Notes under the pieces: generated by a model
What the model was told of the DNA's origin: nothing
The model's input: the letters and a program-made list of their open reading frames with translations, nothing else
Database searches by the model: none
Position numbers and translations under genes: made by a program
Part shown: piece after piece, positions 34,367 to 43,412 of the stretch
Numbering within the stretch: the first letter of the stretch is position 1
Layout: every line of letters begins with the position of its first letter
Origin: Tetracentron sinense
Lineage: Eukaryota; Streptophyta; Magnoliopsida; Trochodendrales; Trochodendraceae
Direction: 5' to 3'
Length of the DNA stretch: 64,000 bases
Assembly (NCBI GenBank): GCA_015143295.1
Contig: CM026556.1
Location: forward strand, 15,996,547-16,060,546

Positions 34367-34896
34367 TCAAGATCAAAAGTAATCAAAAATTGAAATCTTT
34401 GATTTGATCTGCCTATAACTTGCTTGATTGTTTCAAAGATTGATTTGAATACGATTTGACAAATTTAGTTGTCTTGATGTATCTTTGACTTAAAGGAAAA
34501 TAGGTAGAAAACTAAAGAGAAATCAATTCTTCATTTTCAGGACTGAATTCGGCCACGAATTCAATCCAGGACGTGATTTCGGCGACGAATCTTTGGGAAA
34601 TATAGAAAATAGAATGTTTTCTGTACCCATTTCGGCGACGAACCTGGATGAGTCATCCATTTCGTCGATGAAGTTAATTCGAAATCAAACACATTAGGGC
34701 TCCCAACTCAATTTCGACGACGAATTAAGGGACGAAACCCATTTCGGCGACGAATTGAGTCATGTGTATAAATAGTAACCCCCAAAAATCCACATTTTTT
34801 TTCAAACCTAATCTTTCCCTCCTAAGTCCCTATTCCATTGCTCGTGCACCCTTCTTCGTTCCAAGATCTAGCAAATCTTTCTAAATCTCTCAGAAA
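34367..34896 (+). promoter_or_regulatory. Copia-II spacer with LTR-like motif array and TATA box
   Basis: Noncoding. Positions 34543-34760 hold about six copies of the CGGCGACGAA/CGTCGATGAA motif, several with GAATTC or ATTTCGGCG, as in the Copia-II U3. TATAAATA follows at 34767-34774 and the third ORF starts 122 bp later at 34897. The order resembles the LTR promoter. Promoter activity is inferred. Confidence 0.5.
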
Positions 34897-36055
34897 ATGC
34901 CTCCTAGAATGAAGAATGCATCGGTGGAGCCACCAAAGAAGAAATCCCGAACCGACAAAGGAAAAGAACCAGCCTCAAGTTCAACTCAAGTCCCAGCAAG
35001 GTTCAAGGAAGCAAAGTACGAGAAATTATTCAAAGATAAATTCCTCTCTCGTTCTCCTCTGTACGGTAAAGTTGTCAATTTCATTAGTCTTGATGCCTAT
35101 GGGCTCGAACCCATAAAAACCCTCTTTTCTGCTCTAAAATGGGATAAATTTCTTGAATCTATCGAACCCATGTTTCCTGAGTTGGTCATACTCTTTTACA
35201 CTCACTTCCATTTCAAACAATCCGAATCTCTTATCACCTCATTTGTCTTAGGTAAAAACATTTCTTTTCATTTAAATCAATTGCCCTCAATTTTGAAAAT
35301 CCCTCAGTGTACCCTTCAAACTTTTTTGAATGGTCAGTGGACCAGTCATGAAGGATTTGATGTGGTTGAAGCACTGAAAATGATGTGCATAAACCAAGAT
35401 TTCACCTTTCCTTTTCAACCTAAGGTTATAGATCTTACTCTCTCTGCTAGATTGATTCATCACATAATCACCTATAACCTAGTTCCCAGGGCTGGTGGTA
35501 GGGAGTATCTCACCTACTTCGATGTATTCCTTATGTGGTGCATCCTGTAGAGCCCCGGACCTTTTCACATTTAATGCATGACACTTTCGTTGCCATTTTG
35601 CCTTTAAAGAGGTATAATTAATAAATAAGGAAGAAATTCGAAATTCTGAAACGTTAGAAATGTTCCTTTTCGAAGTACGAACCCAACGCAAGTTGAATCG
35701 TCAAAATCGGACGAACGAGTCAAAAGATATGGCCAAAACAGTCTGGACCTGCAGGTAATCGATCACCGGGCATATACACTTGAGGACGAGCTCTGGAGAG
35801 GCACTAAGGACGTAGCTTGGAAGGCACTAAGGACGTAGCTCAGAAGGCACTAAGGACGTAGCTCTGATAACGTGCTCTGATAAGGCACAGACAACGCATA
35901 GACAACGTACTCTGATAACGTAGCTCTAGCTCTGATAACGTATACGTTGTGCATCCGTTGTGCAACAGACAACGGGTACGTTGTACAGCAAATAACGTGT
36001 ACGTTGTACAGCTCACGACGGGCACGTTGTACATAAGACAACGGACAATGAGCTT

Positions 36056-36372
36056 AGCACTATTCACAGCACGACGAGCTCAACACTATTCACAGCACAA
36101 CGTGTTCAGCACTATTCACAGCACAACGAGCTCAGCACTATTCACAGCACAACGAGCTCAGCACTATTCACAGCACAACGTGTTCAGCACTATTCACAGC
36201 ACAACGAGCTCAGCACTATTCACAGCACAACGTGTTCAGCACTATTCACAGCACAACGTGTTCGGCACTATTCACAGCACAACGTATTCAGCACTATTCA
36301 CAGCTCAACGTGTTCGGCACTATTCACAGCACAACGTGTTCGGCAATATTCACAGCACAACGTGTTCGGCAC
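36056..36372 (+). repeat. 26-bp tandem repeat in Tekay-N 5' LTR
   Basis: About 12 units of CACTATTCACAGCACAACG plus TGTTCGG, TGTTCAG or AGCTCAG. The equivalent array is at about 43916-44241 in the 3' LTR, where the order of unit variants differs, so the arrays have changed since insertion. Open frames across the arrays are by-products. Confidence 0.9.
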
Positions 36373-37815
36373 TCATGTTTTTACAGAAATTTCAGTAAGG
36401 GTATTATGATCTTTTGGTCGGTTCACTCTTACCTTAAGAGTTTAACCCGAGCCTTTAGGGCTCATTCTCAACACTTAGAGGATTTGGGGGATTAGAAGAG
36501 AGGAGAAAGGGTTTCCTAAGCTAGGGTTTTACTTTTGGAGAAGAATCAAAGGGGTTTTGAGATCCTAGATCACTTCAAGTCCGGTTTTTCACCAAGATCA
36601 CGGCTCAAGCACTCGTGGAGAGCGTTCCCCAAGCTAGGGCAGCACCTCACGGTCGTTTTTGGAAGGGGTTTCTTCCTCATTTCTTCAAGGTCGGTACTTC
36701 TTACTACCCTCCTAGTTATAGTTCCTCTTTTCCCTTTATTTCTTTTGATTTTCTTTCATTTACACATGTGCTATGAGATGGATGGATGTGAATGGTGAAT
36801 GGTGAATGGAGATGGAATGGGCGATTGGATGCCAAGGGTTGTGTTGTGATGATTAAAATGGGGAGGGCATTGTATCCATAATAAACACACCTTTATGATG
36901 TGAGTAAACTCACCTAGAAAAGCATGATTTAGGTTTAAATGAATAATGAATAATGAACACACCATGTTTGATGAAATGCCAAGGTGAATAAAATGAGTTG
37001 TAAATTAGGAAATGCATGCCTAGTAAATTATGAATATTGCTAGGGCCTATGATAGTGTGTTTTCTTGCTTTCCCTAAATGATATGAATATTACATTGCTC
37101 AATCATTGATGTTATATGTGTTGTGAAATTACCCAAATGTCATATTTAAATTTAAATGCAAGTATGTACACGGTTCCCACGAGCACGGCATGCATGACAT
37201 GATTTATCGAGGTTTTCAAGAACATGGTTAGAGGTGGGACATATCCTACGATATGTTTTACCTCGCTTTTCACAAGAAAACAAGAACCAACATTCCACGA
37301 GGGGTCTCCCCTCACTCACAAGTGCATATCATGAAGAAGGGCCTCCCTTCCCTCGCAAGTACATACATATCATGAAGAAGGGTCTCCCTTCCCTCGCAAG
37401 TGCATTGCATAAAGAAGGGTCTCCCTTCCCTCTCAAGGCATCTCTCAAGCGCATCTCACAAGGATATCTCACAAGTGTATCTCACAAGTTACATGATCAC
37501 AAGCAAGCACGCATGACATGCATGACATGACACGTACGACACGCTCGACAAGATCAAGTAAGACAAACACGACAAGCTTTCAAGTACGAAAAGATATTTC
37601 AAGCCAAGTCAAGTGCACAATGTTTTGAAGAGGTTTTATCGGCTTTCTACGAAATACAAGCATGATTATAAATTGCTTTACTTCCTTGTATGATATGAAT
37701 TGTTTCCATCTAACATATATGAATTGCTCCTGATTTATGTATTGCCATTTTTATGCTATGACTATTGGTTAGTACTTGGTACCCGCTGAGTATTCCATGC
37801 TCAGCCGTACTTCTT

Positions 37816-37935
37816 ATGTCGGCAGGTTCTGAGGGAGCTGCTGCTCCATTTGATGTTTGTGCTCCTGGTCCATGGGTGGAAGAGGAGTACGTCGAGGAGC
37901 CTTTGGAGGAACCTCCCGTAGAGGGTTATCAGTAG
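37816..37935 (+). CDS. Short LTR-encoded ORF (MSAG type), Tekay-N 5' LTR
   Basis: Thirty-nine codons from ATG TCG GCA GGT to TAG. The core PFDVCAPGPWVEEEYVEEPL matches LTR-D and Ty3-A. It is acidic with no membrane segment and lies downstream of the conserved hairpin. In the genomic RNA it would be an upstream ORF before gag. Function unknown. Confidence 0.5.
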   Translation: MSAGSEGAAAPFDVCAPGPWVEEEYVEEPLEEPPVEGYQ

Positions 37936-38238
37936 GTGGTGTTAGATTCTGAGTGGATTGGCTGTGGGTGAGCATGAGTGATTATATCCATGTATTTTGG
38001 CGGGCATGTCCGCACTTTCTTTGTTTTGATTTCTTTGTATTAAACTTGGACCATGTGTATATACTTAGAGGTTGTTAGACTTCCGCTGTGTTTTATAGTT
38101 ATGTTTCCACTGTCATCCTCTATTGTATATGCTCTGTGGGTTTTTGTAGGTTGGTTTGTCAAGCAAGTCATGTAAGCCATGATTAGTCGTCCAAAGTTCA
38201 CTCTAACTCCTAGGGTGGGTTTTGGGTTGCGACAGAAG

Positions 38239-38250
38239 TGGTATCAGAGC
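38239..38250 (+). other. Primer-binding site of Tekay-N
   Basis: TGGTATCAGAGC, a perfect complement of plant initiator Met-tRNA 3' sequence, 4 bp after the 5' LTR. Confidence 0.95.
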
Positions 38251-38588
38251 TTAGGCTTTAGGTCTCTAGGGTCACTTAGAATCTTATACCACGGCTTGAC
38301 AAGAGCATATGCTAGGAAACAAGTTAGGAAGGAAGTAAGTCGGAAGAGAGTCTTGATCCAAGTGTAAGACTAAACTTCAGTCTTAGTCAAAATGGTTGTT
38401 TCAACCAAGTACGAGTCTTAGGAACGCTAGAACACCAAAGTATAATATTATAAATACTCTGATGACTTAATGCGATGTATATTAATATTATATCAATAAT
38501 GCCACTTGAATTATTGTGAAATGGAAATACGATAAACTGTGGTTTCAAGTTAGACTCATGTGGTGTTATTATTCTCAGGACTTTAGTC

Positions 38589-39785
38589 ATGAGACGGAAC
38601 ACACGGAGTCGTGGACCACATACCAGAGCTTCCTCTTCTTCACGGGATGAGGAAGAGCAGCCGGACCTCTCTCAGGTCTTAGGCTCTATTGCTGAGACAC
38701 TCGCCATCCTGGCGGCTCGGCAAACTATACCGGTATCAGCGGCACCTACTCCACCGCCCGCAGCTCCAGTACATCGTACAGCTGGAGTTGAGGCATTCAG
38801 GAGATTGAGGCCTCCACCATTCCATGGGAGTGTGGACCCTCTTGTTGCGGAGGCATGGATCCTCCAGATGGAGAAGATATTTGCAGTCCTCTCGCCTACA
38901 GAGGAGGATAGAGTAGCATGGGCGGTTTTCATGCTAGAGAGCGAAGCCCACCATTGGTGGTTGTCCGCATTGAGGACACGGGACTTGACCATGCAAGGTC
39001 AACCGTGGACTTGGGAGGAGTTTAAGGATACGTTCTATAAGAAGTATTTCCCGGTTGGAGCTCGGGAAAAGAAAGAGAGAGAATTCATCAACCTTGAGCA
39101 AGGTTCGATGTCTGTGGCCGCTTATGAGGCCAAGTTCTCGGAGCTATCACGCTTCGCGACACATATGATTGCCACCGAGGCAATGAAGGCGAGGAGGTTT
39201 GAGCAAGGACTCAAGGATGTCATCATGGAGAAAGTATCGGTCTTTAGGCAAGCCACTTACGCTGAAGTGGTGGATAAAGCCTTGTTGGTTGAGACCAACT
39301 CTGAGGCGGTGTCCAAGAAGAGGGAATTGACGAGAGGCCAATCCAGTAGTTCAGCACCTCTAGAGAGGCGGGCTCGTACCGGCCCTTATCAGTATGCGTG
39401 GCCAGCACCACCGATGAGGCCATCTTATGCGCCTCCAGCTCCACGGCAGTATGTGCCTCAGGCACCGCGACCTCAGGCTCTTTCGGCCCCACGGCCTGTT
39501 GCACCTCAGACGATGAGGTATGCTCCACCTCCGGCCCCTCCGACTTATACACACGAGGTCTGCACTTCATGCGACCGAAGGCACCTGGTAGGAGATTGCC
39601 GAAGAGCATCGGGTGGATGTTTTCATTGTGGTCACCAGGGCCATATAATCAGGGATTGCCCCAGTCGGCATTTACCAGGCCAGTCTCAGGGGATTAGGCC
39701 ACCAGCACGCCCAGCAAGATCATATCAGGCGTCATCTCAGACTACCCGGTCTACACCTCAGTCTCGCCAGGCGAACCAGGGGTGA
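38589..39785 (+). CDS. gag: Tekay-N gag
   Basis: 398 residues. N-terminal basic start MRRNTRSRG, alanine/proline linker, retrotransposon gag domain about 70-235 (RPPPFHGSVDPLVAEAWI, AHHWWLSALRTRD, FKDTFYKKYFPVGAREKKEREF), a Pro/Ala-rich region about 255-315, and the knuckle CFHCGHQGHIIRDC at about 344-357, preceded by a second Cys pair (CTSCDRRHLVGDC). It ends at TGA 39783-39785. The same frame then continues with VFALTEGDALASDDVV up to a candidate splice donor at 39838, so this TGA is probably a decayed CGA and gag and pol were once joined. Capsid role is known for the family. Confidence 0.92.
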   Translation: MRRNTRSRGPHTRASSSSRDEEEQPDLSQVLGSIAETLAILAARQTIPVSAAPTPPPAAPVHRTAGVEAFRRLRPPPFHGSVDPLVAEAWILQMEKIFAVLSPTEEDRVAWAVFMLESEAHHWWLSALRTRDLTMQGQPWTWEEFKDTFYKKYFPVGAREKKEREFINLEQGSMSVAAYEAKFSELSRFATHMIATEAMKARRFEQGLKDVIMEKVSVFRQATYAEVVDKALLVETNSEAVSKKRELTRGQSSSSAPLERRARTGPYQYAWPAPPMRPSYAPPAPRQYVPQAPRPQALSAPRPVAPQTMRYAPPPAPPTYTHEVCTSCDRRHLVGDCRRASGGCFHCGHQGHIIRDCPSRHLPGQSQGIRPPARPARSYQASSQTTRSTPQSRQANQG

Positions 39786-39837
39786 GTTTTTGCCTTAACA
39801 GAGGGTGATGCACTTGCATCTGACGATGTAGTGCAAG

Positions 39838-39985
39838 GTACGCAGTTGTAGCTTATTTAATTGTCCGTAAATTAAACTGTTAAGTATTAATTGATTGTGT
39901 ACGTACTTGGCATGTTATATATGTATATATACCTACATGTATACACTGTTGATGCATGGATTAACTCCGCTAGTTAAAATTTCAG
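39838..39985 (+). other. Candidate GT-AG intron between Tekay-N gag and protease
   Basis: Donor CAAG|GTACGC and acceptor AATTTCAG|GAACC. The 148-bp AT-rich segment contains stops and no conserved protein. Removing it joins VVQ to [10 protein letters not shown] in frame, the expected Tekay-type junction. The splice sites and frames are visible; splicing is inferred. Confidence 0.55.
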
Positions 39986-42900
39986 GAACCCTACTAGTCA
40001 ATGAGTATTTGGCTCGAGTGTTGATTGATACCGGGTCTACTCATTCATTTGTCTCGCCGAGTTTTTCAGAAGGCTTTTCTGTAGAGCCAAGTCAGCTAGA
40101 ACCGGAGTTAGCCATTTCGACTCCTCTCGGCAAAACAGTAATGGCAGATAAAGTGTATAGAAATAGTGTGGTCCAAGTTGGAAGCCACGAGTTGGCGGTT
40201 GATCTCATCGTCCTTGGATTCCAAGACTTTGATGTTATATTGAGAATGGATTGGTTAGCAGCACATCATGGGCATGTAGCTTGCTTTGAGAAAATGGTAC
40301 TCTTCAAGCCAGTAGAAGGAAAACCATTCCACTTTCGCGGGTTGAAAAGTAGATATATTGCTCGTTTTGCGGCATTGAGCTTAGCTAACCCCGAGGCAAA
40401 GGACTCATCGACTATTCCGGTTGTGAGTGAGTTCCTGGATGTATTTCCAGAGGAGTTGCCAGGATTGCCTCCAGACAGGGAGATTGAGTTCGTGATCGAG
40501 CTTGCACCAGGCACAGCTCCTGTTTTCAGGGCTCCGTATAGAATGGCCCCTATTGAACTCAAAGAGTTAAAGACCCAGTTGGAAGAATTACAAGGTCTTG
40601 GTTTCATTCGACCAAGTGTCTCACCGTGGGGTGCCCCGGTGTTGTTTGTTAAGAAGAAAGATGGCTCGATGCGGATGTGCGTCGATTACAGGCAATTGAA
40701 CAAAGTCACTATAAAGAATAGGTATCCCTTGCCTAGGATTGATGACTTGTTCGATCAGTTGAAGGGAGCGAGATTTTTCTCGAAGATAGACCTTCGATCG
40801 GGTTATCACCAGTTGAAGATTAAGGTGGAAGATGTTCCCAAAACTGCTTTCAGGACTCGGTATGGACACTACGAGTTCTTGGTGATGCCTTTTGGACTCA
40901 CGAACGCTCCGGCAGCCTTTATGGATTTGATGAACCGGGTGTTCCGGCCATATCTTGATAGGTGTGTGATTGTATTTGTTGATGACATTTTGGTCTATTC
41001 CCAGACATAGGAAGATCACACACGCGACCTATGCCTTGCTTTGGAAATGCTAAGAGAGCACAAGCTATACGCCAAACTTAGCAAGTGTGAGTTTTGGTTG
41101 GAAGAGGTGGCATTCCTAGGCCACGTTGTTTCTGCAGAAGGTATCTCGGTAGATCCAAAGAAGATCGAAGCAATTATGAGATGGGCGAGGCCCAAGAGTG
41201 TTACCGAGATACGCAGCTTTCTTGGGTTGGCAGGCTACTACAGGAGATTCGTAGAGGGTTTCTCTAGCCTTGCAGCACCGCTCACTTACCTGACAAGGAA
41301 GAACGCCAAGTTTGTATGGAGTGATAAGTGCAAGATCAGTTTCACGGAACTGAAGAAGAGGCTTACTACAGCCCCTGTCCTTACTGTGCCATCTGGACCT
41401 TATGGGTATGAGGTGTATAGTGATGCCTCACACGTTGGACTTGGGTGTGTACTCATGCAGCACAAGAAAGTCATTGCCTATGCATCGAGGTAATTGAAGG
41501 AGCATGAGAAGTATTACCCCACGCACGACTTAGAGCTTGCCGTAGTCGTGTTTGCACTCAAGATCTGGCGACATTACTTATACGGGGTGGAATTCTATGT
41601 GTATACGGACCACAAGAGCCTCAAGTACCTCTTTTCCCAAAAGGAATTGAATCTAAGGCAACGGCGTTGGATGGAATTTTTGAAAGACTATGATTGTACC
41701 ATTCAATACCACCCAGGTAAAGCAAATGTAGTGGCTGATGCTTTGAGTAGAAGACCTCCGGGGTTATTAGCATGCATGTTAGTGCAGGAATGGAAGCTAC
41801 TTGAAGACTTGGAAAATTTGGACATTAGTGTGAATGACTCTGTTCGTAGTCCTATCTTGGCAAATGTCACAGTTCGGCTATACATTATAGATTTGATCCA
41901 AGAATACCAAGCCACGGATGCTGAATTATTGGCTTATCGGGACAAGGAAGTTGCTAAGGGTAGTGAGGACTTCTCTCTCACTAGTCGGGGTGCTATCACA
42001 TTCAAAGGAAGGCTGTGCGTCCCAGCCAATGCAGATCTTCGAAGAGAGATTTTGGATGAAGCACACCGTTCGAAGTACACAGTGCATCCAGGGGGTACAA
42101 AGATGTATCGGAACCTCAAGAGTCACTTTTGGTGGCGGAATATGAAGAGGGAGGTTGCGGAATATGTAGCACGGTGCTTGGTGTGTCAACAAGTAAAAGC
42201 AGAACACATGCGGCCCGCAGGTCTATTACAATCCCTTCCGATTCCCGAGTGGAAATGGGAGAACATATCCATGGATTTCATAGTTGGCTTGCCAAAGACG
42301 GCAAGGGGCTCAGATGCGATATGGGTAGTAGTGGATCGTTTGACGAAGTCCGCTCACTTCTTACCTTACCGAACTACTTTCAACTCTAGTCAGTTAGCCG
42401 CTTTGTACATCAAGGAAGTGGTGAGGTTGCACGGAGTGCCCGTTAGTATTGTGTCAGATCGGGATCCAAGATTCACATCACAATTTTGGAAAAGCTTCCA
42501 AGAGGCTATGGGTTCCCGACTTGATTTCAGCACCGCTTTTCATCCACAGACGGATGGACAAACCGAGAGAGTGAACCAAGTCATTGAAGACATGCTTTGG
42601 GCTTGTATGTTGGATTTCAGAGGCAGTTGGGAAGAGCACTTGCCTTTGGTTGAATTCGCCTATAATAACAGCTATCAGGCGAGTATCCAAATGGCACTAT
42701 TTGAGGCCTTGTATGGGCGAAGTTGTAGGTCTCCTCTCTATTGGGATGAGGTAGGAGAAAGGAAAGTAATTGGTCCGGAGTTGATTGAGCAAACTGCAGG
42801 CACAGTTAAGATCATTCGGGATCGATTGAAAGCCGCTCACGATCGCCAGAAAAGTTATGCGGACACGCGCCGTAGGGACTTGGAATTTCAAGTAGGGGAT

Positions 42901-43311
42901 CAAGTTTTTGTGAAATTATCTCCTAGCAAAGGGATCATGAGATTTGGAAAGCGAGGCAAGCTCAGTCCTCGGTATATTGGGCCTTTTGAGATTATCACAC
43001 GAGTTGGTGAGGTTGCTTACAGGGTAGCTCTCCCACCTCACATGGCCGCAGTTCACAACGTCTTCCATGTGTCTATGCTTCGGAAGTACATTGCAGATCC
43101 TTCGCATGTCATAGACTTGGAACCGTTGGAGATTCGAGAGGACCTCACCTTGATTGAAAAGCCGGTTCAGATTTTGGATCGAAGAGATCAGGTGCTTCGC
43201 AACAAGACAATCCCTTTGGTTCTTGTGCAATGGCAACACCATGCTCGGGAAGAAGCTACATGGGATCATGAAGCCGAAGTCAAAGCGAAGTACCCAGAAT
43301 TAATTGAATGA
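39895..43311 (+). pseudogene. pol: Tekay-N protease, RT, RNase H, integrase and chromodomain-like tail; two in-frame stops
   Basis: One frame with stops TAG 41008-41010 and TAA 41491-41493 (CAA decay fits). The first ~30 codons are probably intron. Protease is [11 protein letters not shown] (about 40018-40050). RT runs from [20 protein letters not shown] through [15 protein letters not shown] and [14 protein letters not shown] to the catalytic FVDDILVYS (about 40975). RNase H has [16 protein letters not shown] (about 41413) and [11 protein letters not shown] (about 41605). In the 605-codon last segment integrase has HHCC ([17 protein letters not shown]), then D261, D322 and E358 (DX35E). The C-terminal 55 residues ([21 protein letters not shown]...[14 protein letters not shown]) are a chromodomain-like segment that is thought to guide insertion into heterochromatin. 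Confidence 0.93.
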
Positions 43312-43399
43312 GTTTTTGTATAAGTTTGTATATGACTTGTAATTTTCTTTCTGGTTTGTAATGCAAGTAGCGTCTAAATTTCGAGGACGAAATTTTTGT

Positions 43400-43412
43400 A
43401 AGGGGGGGAGGA
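43400..43412 (+). other. Tekay-N polypurine tract
   Basis: AAGGGGGGGAGGA directly before the 3' LTR; the primer for plus-strand DNA synthesis. Confidence 0.9.

Larger units (their letters stand above)
35546..38234 (+). repeat. Tekay-N 5' LTR
   Basis: Begins TGTAGAGCCCCGGACC and ends GGGTTGCGACA; 2689 bp. Contains a conserved U3 box (about 35648-35745), GTACGTTGTAC-type palindromes (35940-36030), 26-bp repeats (36056-36372), GGTCTCCCTTCCCTC repeats (37300-37435), the conserved hairpin (37785-37805) and an MSAG-type ORF (37816-37935). Confidence 0.95.

Noticed and set aside
35949-36495. Open frames rich in STIHSTT/QHYSQHN (also 43818-44364)
   Set aside because: Translation of the 26-bp LTR repeat in different frames; array composition differs between the two LTRs.
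42129-42389. Alternative frames within Tekay-N integrase
   Set aside because: Shadows of the integrase frame, which carries all catalytic motifs.
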